Positions 30,824-42,530 of a DNA stretch of 64,000 nt are shown one piece after another. The number at the start of each line of letters is the position of its first letter. Position 1 is the first letter of the stretch. Made by a program: the position numbers and the translations under genes. The stretch comes from Anthoceros angustus (lineage: Eukaryota > Streptophyta > Anthocerotopsida > Anthocerotales > Anthocerotaceae): the NCBI GenBank assembly GCA_010909165.1, contig MU008183.1, forward strand, positions 806,001 to 870,000, written 5' to 3'. The notes beneath the pieces were generated by a model, which worked only from the letters and a program-made list of their open reading frames with translations, was not told the origin of the DNA and searched no databases.

Positions 30824-31165
30824 TCATTTGGCCAGCCTTTTTGTATTTTGTTATTTTTCAAGAAACATTTGTAGCTTTGTAAATGATTCTATAATAAAAT
30901 ATTTTGTTAGGCAGCTTGTTCTAAGCGTGCCTAGTGCCGATTGAGGTGCAATCGACAATGGATGCACTAGAACAACCTTAGAAATGCAAATCTTTTAAAA
31001 TATAAATCAAGAAAGCTATAAACCTATTTCTTGAAATTTGTTTTAAAGGTTTCTTTACAAGAAAACAACAATCAAAACATATAAACAAAATACATTGTCC
31101 CTACATCGAATGTGCATTTAATGCATTCTCACAAATGCAATCTACACCTAAACATGGCTCGATAC
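30824..31165 (-). other. Copia-C leader and primer binding site
   Basis: AT-rich leader without an ORF. The minus-strand sequence next to the LTR is GTATCGAGCC (31157-31165), a variant of the tRNA-Met primer site TGGTATCAGAGC with its first two bases missing. The duplicate at 32340-32351 has the full TGGTATCGAGCC. Confidence 0.7.
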
Positions 31166-31411
31166 TGACAAATATTGATTGATGTAGACCAATTGCTATA
31201 TTAAACAATTACATTATTATATTTTGTTAAAACAATGAGTATATTAAGAATGACATATAAACTCGAACTTAAGCTAGGTAGGGTGAATAGACACACCCTT
31301 TCATAGAGACGTAACCTAATGAGCAGACACCTAGACTTATAATAGCTATGAACACATTCACACTATACATGTGTACCAAACGAACCCTAATGTATTTACA
31401 CCCTATTCTCA
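31166..31411 (-). repeat. Copia-C 5' LTR
   Basis: Matches 23827-24081 with a few short gaps (cccttaca-type losses) and lacks the last three bases of the right terminus. It is followed directly by the purine array. Confidence 0.85.
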
Positions 31412-31412
31412 C

Positions 31413-31858
31413 TGTGGAGGGAGGGAGGGAGGAGGAAGGAGGAGGAGGGAGGGAGGAGGGAGGAAGGGAGGGAAGGGAGGGGAAGGGAGGGAAGGAGGGA
31501 AGGGAGGCGGGGAGGAGAGGGAGGCAAGGTGGAGGAGAGGAGCAAGAGGGAGGAGAGGGAGGAAGGGAGGAGAGGGAGGAGAGGGAGGAGAGGGAGGAGA
31601 CGAGGGGAGGGAAGGGAGAGGAGGGAGGTAGGGAGGGAGGAGGGAGGGAAGGGAGGAAGGGAGGGAAGGAGGAAGGGAGGGAAGGAGGAGGGAAGGGAGG
31701 AAGGGAGGGGGGAGGAGGAGGAGGAGGAGAGGGGAAGGAGGGAGGAGGAGGAGGGAAGGAGGAGAGGAGGGAAGGAGGGAAGGGAGGGAAGGAGAGGAGG
31801 GAGGGAGGGAGGGAGGGGAGGGATGTAGGGGGGAGGAGGGAGTGAGGGGAGGACAGTG
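31413..31858 (+). repeat. Purine array, right of the Copia-C 5' LTR
   Basis: About 440 bases of (gga/ggga/ggaa) repeats, interrupted by a few t or c bases. Probably the continuation of the 23096-23826 array on the other side of Copia-C. Confidence 0.9.
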
Positions 31859-31919
31859 ACCAAACCACCGCGCACTCCAGTTACATCATCGAGGCCATAC
31901 ACCGCCCGCCTTCTTTGTA

Positions 31920-33110
31920 TTCAAAAACAAGAGTTGTCCTCTGTGAGCATTCCTCCGTTGGATGCGCTCCACGCATGCCTGGCCCATCAAAGTTGGCCAT
32001 TCATTTGGCCAGCCTTTTGTATTTTGTTATTTTCAAGAAACATTTGTAGCTTTGTAAATGATTCTATAATAAAATATTTGCCAATCGCAGCTTGTTCTAG
32101 CGTGCCTAGTGCCGATTGCGAGGTGCAATCGACAATGGATGCACTAGAACACCTCCTAGAAATGCAAATCTTTTAAAATATAAATCAAGAAAGCTATAAA
32201 CTCATTTCTTGAAATTTGTTTTAAAGGTTTCTTTACAAGAAAACAACAATCAAAACATATAAACAAAATACATTGTCCTCATATCGAATGTGCAGATTTT
32301 AATAATGCATTCTCACAAATGCAATCTACACCTAAACATGGCTCGATACCATGACAAATATTGGATATTGGATTGGTAGTAGACCAATTGCTATATTAAA
32401 CAATTACATTATATATTTATATCAATGAGTATATTAAGAATGACATATAAACTCGAACTTAAGCTAGGTAGGGTGAATAGACACACCCTTTCATAGAGAC
32501 GTAACCCTAATGAATGTGACACCTAGACTTATAATAGCTATGAACACATTCACACTATACATGTGTACCAAACGAACCCTAATGTATTTACACCCTATTC
32601 TCATCGGGGAGGGAGGGAGGGAGGAGGGAAGGGAGGGAGGAGGGAGGGAGGAAGGGAGGGAAGGGAGGAAGGGAGGGAAGGGAGGGAAGGGAGGGAAGGA
32701 GGGTGAGGAGAGGGAGGGGTGGAGGAGAGGGAGCAGAGGGAGGAGGAGGGAAGGGAGGAGAGAGGAGGAGAGGGAGGAGAGGGAGGAGAGAGGGAGGGAA
32801 GGGAGAGGAGGGAGGTAGGGAGGGTGGAGGGAGGGAGGGAAGGGAGGGAAGGAGGGAAGGGAGGGAAGGGAGGAAGGGAGGGAAGGAGGGAAGGGAGGGA
32901 AGGGAGGGAAGGAGGAAGGGAGGGAGGAGGAGAGGGAGGAGAGGGAGGAAGGGAGGGAAGGAGGAAGGGAGGGAAGGGAGGAAGGGAGGGAAGGGAGAGG
33001 GAGGGAGGGAGGAGGGTAGGCGGGGAGGGATGTAGGGAGGAGGAGGAGGGAGGACAGTTCGACCAAACCACCGCTTTGCACTCCACATCATCGAGCGCCA
33101 TACACCGCAC
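31920..33110. repeat. Second copy of leader, 5' LTR, purine array and flank of Copia-C
   Basis: Leader 31925-32339, primer site 32340-32351, LTR 32352-32605, purine array 32606-33055 and flank 33056-33130 repeat 30746-31920 with an offset near 1185. The junction at about 31930 has the shared string gttgtcct. The two copies of the purine array differ in unit order and length. Confidence 0.85.
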
Positions 33111-33426
33111 CCGCCTTCTTTGTATTCAAAAACAAGCGTTGTCCTCCAACACTGCCAAAATCCATGGCATTGCCCTTAGAAACCGGGCATCCTACAAAAA
33201 ATTTACACCCAAAATATGAGGTCTGAACAAGAAATTTCATAAATCATGGAACATGGAAATGATGAAAGCAACAAGATCAGACTCTAACCTTAATCATGGG
33301 ACTCTCAAAGATCCTTGGCCACTTTATGGGAAGGTAGTGCCCTACCATCCACCCGTTATCAAGACATTTTTTTGGTGTAGCCACCATCGTGGAGTTCACT
33401 TGGTGCACCTCATACAAGTCTAGCGC

Positions 33427-34075
33427 CTAGTCTGCTAGATGCCCACATAGCTGTTCAAACATGTAAAGGTGGTTGTACGCAGCACCATGTTTGAACTTAA
33501 CCCGGCTGATCATGCCATTGACAGATAACTTGAAATCCCGTAAGGACAGGGTACCAGGTCTCCCTGAAAACCTCTCATGCCTGTAGGGTGCTCCTCCCTC
33601 CATGTCGTCCGAGTCCTCAAAATACTCGGCTCGTGATTGCCTGATATATGGCTGTCCTGGATGAGGGAGCCCAAGGTCTGAGTGAACTGAAGACTGTCCA
33701 CCCCAAGTTGACAAGTGGGATTGCTCCAAGGGTGTATGGCCCAAGGGCTGCTCTGGCAAGAACTCAACCTGTGACTCCTCCTCAGGTAGCTGGCTCTGAA
33801 ATGGAGCTTTCTCTCCCTCCAAATCTGAAGTCCCAGGGGTGAGGAAACTTGTAAATGGGGACCAACTTGTTGCTGGCCTTGCTGTTGAGGGTGGACTGCT
33901 GGGGTCGAAGCTGACTTCCACAAACTCCTGAGCTTGCTCCTGCCTTTTGGCTGCCCTCCTCCGTCGTGTATGCACGCGTAGGTGGGGTGCTTTGTCCAAG
34001 GATGTCGCGATCTCTCAGACGAGGACCGGTCTCATGCTCCTCGGGTTGCATTCCCCATGAACACACACACAACAA
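33427..34075 (-). pseudogene. Gypsy-type gag fragment inside the CACTA element
   Basis: A 190-codon frame (33999-33427), preceded by another frame up to 34075. The C-terminal part RHERFSGRPGTLSLRDFKL and YNHLYMFEQLCGHLAD resembles the gag at 18485-18108 (FTGKHGSMSLADF, YLAGEALMYY). The N-terminal part is Pro/Ser/Gln-rich. It may continue (ALDLYEVH) after the stop. No pol follows. Confidence 0.5.
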
Positions 34076-34079
34076 ACAA

Positions 34080-35500
34080 AAGGTCAGCTAGCTAGGGAAG
34101 AGGAAAAGAAGGCAAGCTAGCACTGGCTTTGCCGCTAAAGCCAAAACTAGAGAACTGAAATGTCAAAGTCCATTGCAAAAGGACATGAGGGAGCCAAGTC
34201 TAAAAGCTAAGCTAAGAGCTAGGCTACATGTAATGAGAGACATGAAGTGCTGTCCATAAGAGCCCTAGCCCCTATGCTCGCAATAAGAGGGGTGTTGGCT
34301 GCAAATAGCCAACATTCCCCATCGAAACCCTAGATGACCAAATCCTCCAAGGCATTCACCCTTATTTCACTTGAAATTGAACAAAACTTATACCAATAGA
34401 TTTGTCTCAACGAGGCAAACAACTGGTATGTGAATCAAAGGCAACCAACCTCCTGTGCGGACGCTATGAGCTGAAGGCTGGGACATGGCCGCAGTGGAAT
34501 GCTGCCGCTAGCACGATAGGGTGTGTTGGTGATGCCGCCTTGCTAGTTGCCCGCCGCCCACCAATGTGAATCGCCCTAGCTCTTGCATGCCATGCTCCGA
34601 TTGACATTAGTTGAAGTGAAGAGATTGCCTCTGCATGCGAATCGGTGAAATGTGAGGGCTGCGCGCTATGAGCCTAAAATCACGCCATAGCCTGCACCAC
34701 GAGAAGAAATTTTGCTGAGAACATGCTCAGCTTGAACCCCAATCTCAAAAGAACATGACTTCCCAAGGTTCTCTTCCGGTATCACAGCGCTGCAAGGCGC
34801 GACTTCAACAGCTAACGACTCCTGCCCTAGCTGTCTCTTTTGTCTAGCGCCAACCATCATCTCCACGATCCAGTCTCTCGTTGAGTTGGCTTCATGCCCT
34901 TGCATCACCAACAAATTGCTCCTTTCCATGATGCCTTGCTGGGTCACCTAGGTTTTGCTATCTTCCCACGCTGGGCATCAGGGCTACACCAACAACAAGT
35001 TGGAAAATAGCCAGCATGTGTTCTTACCTAACCTGCCTAAAAACATCTAGCTTGTTCTAAACTAGTTTGCAAAATATCTAGTTCAGCTAGATTCATTCAT
35101 CCTAGCATTAATTTGGGAAATGTATTTGTTGTCCTATTCTACACAACATTGGTCAAGGCTTCTTACCTAATCGGCGGTCACCTTCATGATGTGGATGCAC
35201 GGGCTCGCGCCTAATCCTGGGAGGCCTTGGATTTCAAGAGGCGGGTGATGGAGATGGGGCGATGCTTCATGGAAATTATCGCCTCCTGAGGCTCCTGCCG
35301 AGCCGCACCTAGGTTGTGGCTTTCTTGACTAGATTGCGACAACGACACTTTTTAGAAGTCTACTATAGCCGCCCAACTGATGTGGAGATGATCCGTGGGA
35401 GGATTTTTCAAGACGTCCCGCCTCGCAGGCCCCTTTGTTCTCGCTTTTACGGCCTAGCCCAAGCCTTAAGCGATGTACACGCTATTTCCTACGCTTTGCT
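34080..35500. other. CACTA interior without recognisable genes
   Basis: Short frames on both strands, none with a motif I recognise. No transposase. The segment is moderately AT-rich with some GC-richer parts near 34450-34620 and 35180-35300. Confidence 0.5.
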
Positions 35501-35519
35501 TTTTAGGGTAATAAGATGT

Positions 35520-35989
35520 GGTTTATCATCAAAACCCATTCTAAATTAGTGTTGTTGTAATACGACCGGTGTCTCGTCGTAAAGGGTCTTGTTGTAAACC
35601 CTACAGGGGTGTAGTAAACTATTGGATGTTGTAAAATACCATTGTCATGTTGTAAAAGACCCCGTTGTAATCGAGAAAGTCATGTAGTAAATTGTAGGCC
35701 CGTAGTAAACGAACATGCCATCCTTGTAACGTCCATAAGCTCTGTTGTAAATAACAAGTGCCCCGTAGTAAAGTCCATTTTGATTTGCCACGTCAGCTTT
35801 TGCGCCTTTGGCAAAACAAGCCCTGTAGTAAAGTTGGAATGAACCCTAGTAATTTTCTGGGCTATACCTGAAAATAATACATGGACTTGAAACGGTGCCT
35901 TCAATTGACATAGTAAAATGAGCGGCCGTGGTAAAATGCACCCCCGTTGTAAAACTTCAATTAGTAAAAGTATACTTTTCCTAGTAGTG
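35520..35989. repeat. CACTA right subterminal repeat region
   Basis: Repeated gtagtaaa, gttgtaaa and cgtagtaaag strings up to the terminal inverted repeat, matching the left end in type. Confidence 0.8.
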
Positions 35990-35992
35990 GCT

Positions 35993-37010
35993 ATGTCCAA
36001 AATCGTTGCGGAACTTCAACTCTTGCAGATAAAACACCTTTTGAGATCTGGATGGGACGGAAACAGAACGTCAGCCATCTTAGGGTCTTCGGCTGCACGG
36101 CATACAAGTATGTCCCACCGTAGATTCAAAGCTAGACCCCGCTCCATCAAGCTTACCTTCACAGGGATACGGGAAGATAACGCAGGGAAGGGTTTCAGGC
36201 TCTTCAATCGCCACAAACGAAGTTTTACGTTCGCCAAGAACGTCATTTTTTATGAAGCTTCTGTCCTAGGTGCTCCCATTCTAGATCCTCTCCAAGCAGA
36301 CCACGACATGACTTCGCCGCTTTCAATTACCACCTTTGAGGAAGATGTCTTCCACCCACCTCCAATACCGGTGCCGCTTCCCAACCCTACTGTCATTACA
36401 CCAACGGCAGCTCCAAGCCCGGTGGTCACTCTGGCCCTTCAGCTCCACCAACCCACTGGCGCTCCTCCTCCAGATCCTTACAACCTCAACGGCCCAGCGA
36501 CAAGGGGGAATGAATATGCAAGCCTTCATGCTAACCATGTGCCGCAGATGGATGAGGACATCAACCATATGAACTGCTTGATCTTGCCCGCACGGGAATA
36601 GGACGATCCCTGTTGCCGGACATGATCAACTTCAAACTACTTTTGACAACAACCCAAGATGATCTACCAAGACAAACAGAGGGATTCCTCGTGTAAAATT
36701 CCATGACCTCACTTTTGACAAATCACAAGGCCTTTCTTCTCATGCTCTCTTCAGTGCTGACATTGTACATATCAAGGAAGCACTTGAAGGACCAGAATCC
36801 AACTCCTCGAAGCAAGCAATGGAAAGTGAATATTAATCCTTGGTTTCTAACGAAACATGGACCTTGGTTGATCCACCACAAGGAAGAAACATTGTAGGCA
36901 ACAAATGGGTTCTGAGGAAGAAGCATAATGCAGATGGCTCCCTAGCCAGGTTCAAGGCCAGACTAGTAGCAAGGGGATTCACAGAAAAGAGTGGAGTCGA
37001 CTATTTTTAG
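35993..37010 (+). pseudogene. Copia-E integrase end and RT start
   Basis: It resumes after the CACTA element with TPFEIWMGRKQNVSHLRVFG in shifting frames. The variable linker follows (36280-36600), then the RT start: [25 protein letters not shown] and [20 protein letters not shown]. Stop codons and indels interrupt it. Confidence 0.75.
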
Positions 37011-37915
37011 TCCGGTAGTAAAACTCACCTCTCTTCGTGTGATGATAGCCTTAACTGCTCTGTACAGTCTCTTTATACACCAGCTAGATGTGGAGACGGC
37101 CTTTCTACATGGAATCTTAAAGGAAGAAATTTACGTACAACAGCCTCTTGGATATGAAGTGAAGGGACAAGAATCCAAGGTCCGCCTTCTAAAGAAAAAC
37201 TCTTTATGGAATGAAATGAGGTCGGTACAAACATCTTCTACTAGATTTACTCACCTGGCTATGTTAAAAGCTCAGAGACTCTAGTGTCTTCACAAGAAAC
37301 AAAGGGATTCCTCGTAAAATTCCATGACCTCACTTTTGACAAATCACAAGGCCTTTCTTCTCATGCTCTCTTCAAAGGCCGATATACATATCAAGGAAGC
37401 ACTTGAAGGACAAGAATCCAACTCCTCAAGCAAGCAATGGAAAGTGAATATTAATCCTTGGTTTCTAACGAAACATGGACCTTGGTTGATCCACCACAAG
37501 GAAGAAACATTGTAGGCAAATAAATGGGTTCCGAGGAAGAAATGCAGATGGCTCCCTAGCCAGGTTCAAGGCCAGACTAGTAGCAAGGGGATTCACAGAA
37601 AAGAGTGGAGTCGACTATTTTTAGTCCGGTAGTAAAACTCACCTCTCTTCGTGTGATGATAGCCTTAATCGCCTGATGCCTCTTTATAATTAGATGTGGA
37701 GACGGCCTTTCTACATGGAATCTTAAAGGAAGAAATTTACGTACAATAGCCTCTTGGATATGAAGTGAAGGGACAAGAATCCAAGGTCCGCCTTCAAAAA
37801 AAACTCTTTATGGAATGAAACAGCCTCCCGAGGTCAGTAATGTCTTCTACGGTATTTATCATGGCTATGTTAAAAGCTCAGAGACTCTAGTGTCTTCACA
37901 AGAAACAAAGGTAAA
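36690..37915. repeat. Tandem duplication of the Copia-E RT N-terminal region
   Basis: About 36685-37295 is repeated at about 37300-37910 (gggattcctcgt...cttcacaagaaacaaag). The copies differ by short gaps. The junction lies at the shared string acaaaggg. Both copies encode the same RT part ([35 protein letters not shown]), so only one can belong to a functional order. Confidence 0.8.
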
Positions 37916-38880
37916 TGCTTATGATGGGTCTTTATGTGGATGATTTGATAATGGTTTCAAATGATGAAGCCTACCTAGTTGAATGCAAGTCCGCTTCTTA
38001 GGAAAGAATTCAAGATGATGATAATGGCAAGATGACATAACGCTTGGCATACAAGTTACTCAGATCCATCTAATCATACCATCACCTTACATCGTGGAAC
38101 ATATGTTTCTAATTTACTTACCAAGTATGAGATGTCTAGTCGCAAAACATGTAGATACACCTATGCAAAAGGCCCTAGATTAAGTAAAACAATGTCACCT
38201 CAGGTAGATGTTGAAGCTGTTGAGATGCAATCATTTCGGTATGCAGGCGTAGTTGGCAGTGTTCAGCATTGAGCTCAGTACACTAGACCAGATGTAGCAT
38301 GTCCTAATGGCCATGTTTCTCAGTTCCTGTCCAATCCTGGAAAGTTACATTGGGTGGCGGCTAAGAGAATCCTTAGATATCTTCAACAGACAAGAACCCG
38401 TGGAATTCAGTACAAAGAACATCCTAATGCTCACACCAAGCTTATAGGTTGGACTGATGCAAACTATGCAGGCGATCCGGACACTAGAAAATCCACAAGT
38501 GGTTATGTCTTTATGCTTGCAGGAGGGGCTGTAAGCTAGAAATCGAAGAAATAGACTTCGATTGCTCAGAGCTCAGTTGAATCTGAATATATTGCAGCTG
38601 CCTCCGCAGCCAAAGAAGTCTATGGATAGTTCAACTCCTTCGAGACCTTGGATACCCACAGGAAGGACCTTTGGAATTAATGTGTGACAATATAGCTACC
38701 ATAGCTTTATCCAAAGATCTCGATTTCATGAACGATCAGCACATAGACGCACGTTATCACTTCCTCCGCCTCAAGGTGGACTTAGCGCACTATTGAAGTA
38801 CATATCATCAAGACCGCCGACATTTTGACAAAGCCCCGGGAAAGATCAAACATGAGGGCTTTTGCTCAAGTTAGAACTTG
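37916..38880 (+). pseudogene. Copia-E RT active site and RNase H
   Basis: LYVDDLIMVSNDEAYLVE at 37930 is the RT active site. RNase H follows: AKRILRYLQQTRTRGIQYKE, then DANYAGDPDTRKSTSGYVFM (38354-38539), CDNIATIALSKD and HIDARYHFLRLKV. Several stop codons. The stop is near 38880, just before the polypurine tract. Confidence 0.8.
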
Positions 38881-38920
38881 TAGACTTGTGATAGATCTGT
38901 GATCATCTCGCTCAAAGGGG

Positions 38921-39130
38921 TGTGTGAAACCAATTCATGTCATGATGCCTGCTGCTCTAAATAGAACATGGTAATCTTGTAAGGAGGTTTATATATCGAA
39001 CTCCCTGTTGTGTAACCCCTCGACGAAACCTACCTTGCACCTAAAACACATTCAAGAATCAAGGCCTCCTTACATTGACCATTCATGCCCTTCGAACTCA
39101 TAACAGTAAGACAATCAAGTATACACAATG
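38921..39130 (+). repeat. Probable 3' LTR of Copia-E
   Basis: The purine tract caaagggg (38913-38920) is followed by tgtgtgaaacc. A TATA-like tttatatat lies at about 38989. The end is guessed at tatacaca (39120-39130). No second copy is in the window, because the 5' end is missing, so the right boundary is uncertain. Confidence 0.5.
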
Positions 39131-40530
39131 AGACACCGGCCGGCCTATGGTCAAGGTAACAAACCATGTCACAAGGTAAGACGACGTTTTAAATGTGCAC
39201 ATTGCAAAATGGCACCGATGGACTCATGTGATACTGTAAACGATCTGGATTCAAAAGCTCCCTGTTGAATTGGGTCTTTGAGTGATTTTTTTTATTAAGT
39301 GTGGTGTTAAAGTGAGTCAGGTTGTCAGTAGGAAGGGATATTTATACTGGAAAAGGTCCTTGGCCTATGGGGTTGGGTTGTTTCTTAGGTTAAATAATAA
39401 ATGATCCTTGGACCGTAAACTCGATACTCCTTGGCCTTTGGTCTCGGAATATCTAATAGAAAGTCTATATATGTGAGAAGGGTCCTCATATTTGGTAGAG
39501 GTTGCTAAGTCCATAGGATAAAGGTCGATCCAACCAGACGGTAGTTGAATGGGTGGGGTTGGATCGTGGTGCGGGGTTAAGGCTTCGAGGATGGTAGGTG
39601 AACCGGGACAAGCGGTCGTGGAAGGAAGGAGCGCCGCCGAAAGAGAAGTGGTCGTGAAGCCGGCCAGAGGGTAGGAGAAGTCCTGGGAACTTAACCCTAA
39701 GAAAACTGGGGAAAATGGTTTATTCAAACGGGTGGAGCGAACGGGCCTGGAGCAACGCCGAGGAGTGGAGCACCGGAGTGAGAGGAGAAGAGCGAGGCGA
39801 TCGAGCGTTAAGTCAGGTGAGGCGCGAGGCGCACTCCATCGAGGGAGGCGTCAACCTCACTAGTGAAGCCATGCCGAGCTCGCGACGATGAAGGGGAAGG
39901 CGCCATCGGGCGCGTGCGCTGCTTGTTGAGGAGGTAGGGAACCCTAGAAGATTGACTCGCTAGGAATTTCCGAGGTAGACATCATCGATTCGAGGCGCCA
40001 AGGTAGGGAGGTCAAGAGCATGGCGCCCAAGGCCACAAAGAAATTGCGGACCCCTCACATAAACATGGACCATTGGAAGGTCCGAGCCGGGAATTGGTGA
40101 AGGGCAGCTTGGCTTCATGGAGAAGCTGGCGGAATTATGTGAGCCTGGACTGTGTGCAAGTGTGCTCGCCACCAAGGACAAGCAACCAAGCGAAGGAATT
40201 AGAGCTTAAGCCTCGTGGATTGGGACATCGAATTGGTCAGAAAGTGTAAGGGCGCAGCTGAGGAGGAAGCGGGTGGATTGGTGATTGAACCCTCCTAAGA
40301 GGAGCACAACCGTGGCGCTGGCTCGTCAAGTCGTAATTAGGGAACCCAATGGCTGGTTGACCCAAGAATTGGTATCCGACAAATCGATGGTGTGGCTTTT
40401 GCTTCCTACAAGACAAGAAGTAGATTATTTGTTCAACCATTTGTTGCTTTTTCCATGAAGTTGTCAAGGGTACAAGGATTGATCAGTCCGGATTCTTTTG
40501 ACAAGTCGTGTGAGGAGAGGTTGAATCGAC
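39131..40530. other. Interval without recognisable genes
   Basis: Short frames on both strands with no family motif. Two ccttggcctttgg-like strings (39358, 39429) recall the GGCC-rich block at 8440-9395. It may be gypsy-G sequence or its target. Confidence 0.4.
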
Positions 40531-40701
40531 CTCCCTCGTCCCCTCTCTAATGCCATCCCGGTTCACCATGCGCACTCTAATTGTCCCCGGAGGTAGAAAT
40601 TGTGGCCTCCACATGTGGAAGCCAGGGAGGTGGAAGTGGAAGCCTCAAGGAGGAGTAGAGGAAGGATCTACAAATGGGAGTCCACTAAGACGCGCCTGTA
40701 A

Positions 40702-40920
40702 GAGGAAAAGGAGATTGCCACAAGCAAGAAGAGAAAGGCCGGGGGAGGCAGGCGGGCCTCAACGAAGAAAGGAAGGGTGGATGCGCGCGTCACCAAATCA
40801 AAGGCGGGGGCCACGCTGCATGAAAAAGCGATGAAAATGAAGGCCAAGCGGCAGGTCAATTTGGCGGAGGAAGAGGGGCGGTCCGAGGAGGACAATTTTG
40901 CTGACCTGGATGCAGTATGA
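40702..40920 (+). pseudogene. Lys/Glu-rich ORF of gypsy-G, copy 1
   Basis: A 72-codon frame, EEKEIATSKKRKAGGG through EEDNFADLDAV with stop TGA at 40918-40920. Basic in the first half, acidic at the end. A degraded second copy is at 41514-41705. It lies upstream of the LTR-like blocks, so it may belong to a 3' accessory ORF. Family unknown. Confidence 0.4.
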
Positions 40921-42530
40921 CAATGTGCCCCTAAGAATTAGGTTGACCTCAAAGAACGGACCCTCCTCAAAGTTGGGAATAGATTTTCAAGGACCTCTTG
41001 GCGAGGTCGATGTAGTTGGTTGGTGCGCACTTGCCGGGAAAGAAGGATAGGGATGGCATCCGCGCCTCCTTAACAAATGGATATGGTGAACCCACCATGC
41101 CCATGATCCAAGCCCGGATTTGCTAGATCAGCGCTGGCACTCACCTGCTCAAGTGTGGGCGACGCTTGAAGAAGTGGTGAAAGCCCGATCAAGGAGGAGG
41201 AGGCTGCAAACAACTTGGAGGAAGACAAGCAGGCCCTAGAGGAGATGAGGGTAAAAATTCAGGAGGATTTGCGCAGGGCCCAAGAGGAGTTACACCATGA
41301 CAAGTCAAGATAGCGCCATGGCCCGTGATCAAGGATGCCCATGAAGCAAATCAAGAAATGCAGGGGGAATTGCTGCAGCCCAAGAGCAAGAGGCGGCCTG
41401 TGAGAAGGCCTGGTTGGCGCACTGCAGACGAGCAAGAGCGGACGAGGCACGCGGCCGAGCTAGGAAGGAGAAGGGAAAAGGGAAGGAGCAAAGAAGTCCA
41501 CGGACGGGGCCTGTAAGAGGAAAAGGAGATTGCCACAAGCAAGAAGAGAAAGGCCGGAGGCAAAGGTTCAACGAAGAGAGGAAGGGTGGACGCCACCAAA
41601 TCAGGCGCCATGCCGCAGAAAAAGCGATGAAAATGGCGCTGCCAGATCGATTTATGGAGGAAGAGGCGGTCCAGGAGGACAATTTTGCCGACTCGGATGC
41701 ATGACAATAGGCCCCTAAGAATTAGGTTGACCTCAAAGAACGGACCCTCCTCAAGATGGGAAGAGATTTTCAAGGAGCCCTTTGGACAGAGGTCGACGCA
41801 TGTAGTTGGTTAGGTGCGACTTTGGCCGGGAAAGAATTGATAGGGGATGGCATCCGCGGCCTCCTTAACAAATGGATCATGTAGAACCCACCACACCATG
41901 ATCCAAGCCTGATTTACATAGATCAGCCGTTGGCACTCACCTGCCTGCATGGCAAAGGCTACGCTTGAAGAAGTGGTGAAAGCCCATCGGAGGAGGAGGC
42001 TGGCCAGCTGAGGAAGACAAGCGCCTAGAGGAGATGAGGGTAAAAATTGGAGGATTTGCGCAGGGCCCAAGAGGAGTTACACCATGACAAGTCAAGATGA
42101 AGCGCCATGGCCCGTGATCAAGGATGCCCATGAAGCAAATCAAGAAATGGGGAATCATGAGCCCAAGAGCAAGAGGCGCCTGTGAGAGGCAAGGCCTTTG
42201 GCGACTGCAAGACGAGCAAGAGCGGACGAGGCACGGGCCGAGCTAGGAAGGAGAAGGGAAAAGGGAAGGAGCAAAGAAGTCCACGATTGGGGTAGTAGGA
42301 ACTATCGAGGAAGAGGAGAAGCAAGGGTAGTCAAACACCTACCGTGTTGCAGTAATGTACACGGTGGAGCCCGCTACTGAGTGGAAATTACCGACATTGG
42401 AGAACCCAACTTTGAAGGTGCCCATGAGCATGAGCGCAACAGTGAGGCGACGGGCCACGCGAGCGCAGGATCAGCGTGGGTAGTCTACGAGGAGGGGGTA
42501 AGCACCTCGCCCTATGCAGGAGTCCTATTA

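Larger units (their letters stand above)
23827..31411 (-). mobile_element. Copia-C, near-complete Ty1/copia element with antisense gene
   Basis: 3' LTR 23827-24081, polypurine tract 24082-24092, plus-strand gene 24751-25739, RNase H and RT 25749-27518, integrase 27658-28847, protease about 28900-29000, gag 29139-29968, pre-gag ORF 30119-30823, primer site 31157-31165, 5' LTR 31166-31411. The LTRs match closely. It is inserted in the purine array. Its leader, LTR and flank are duplicated again to the right (31920-33110). Confidence 0.88.
22334..35989. mobile_element. CACTA (En/Spm) DNA transposon, non-autonomous, carrying Copia-C
   Basis: The left end is CACTACTAGGAAAAGTATAC followed by TTTTAC. 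The right end, read inward on the minus strand, is identical for 26 bases. A 3-bp target duplication gct lies at 22331-22333 and 35990-35992, as expected for this superfamily. Both ends carry dense subterminal repeats (GTAGTAAA, GTTGTAAA). I find no TNP2/TnpD-type transposase. The interior holds purine arrays, Copia-C and a gypsy gag fragment. Without Copia-C and the duplicated block the element would be about 5 kb. Confidence 0.92.
21298..39130 (+). mobile_element. Copia-E, 5'-truncated Ty1/copia element split by a solo LTR and a CACTA transposon
   Basis: Plus-strand copia coding sequence runs GAG-pre-integrase and integrase (21360-21766), solo LTR insertion, integrase (22034-22330), CACTA insertion (22334-35989), integrase end, RT, RNase H (35990-38880), polypurine tract (38913-38920) and probable 3' LTR. 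Reading across both insertions restores the expected order. Its 5' end is fused to the truncated Copia-B LTR. Confidence 0.8.

Noticed and set aside
34666-34947. 93-codon minus-strand frame in the CACTA interior
   Set aside because: No recognisable motif and no support from neighbours; composition alone is not enough.
35316-35549. 77-codon plus-strand frame near the CACTA right end, considered as a transposase remnant
   Set aside because: No similarity to TNP2/TnpD motifs; it runs into the subterminal repeats.
36323-36572. Overlapping frames on both strands in Copia-E
   Set aside because: They fall in the variable linker between integrase and RT, where the plus-strand element explains the sequence.
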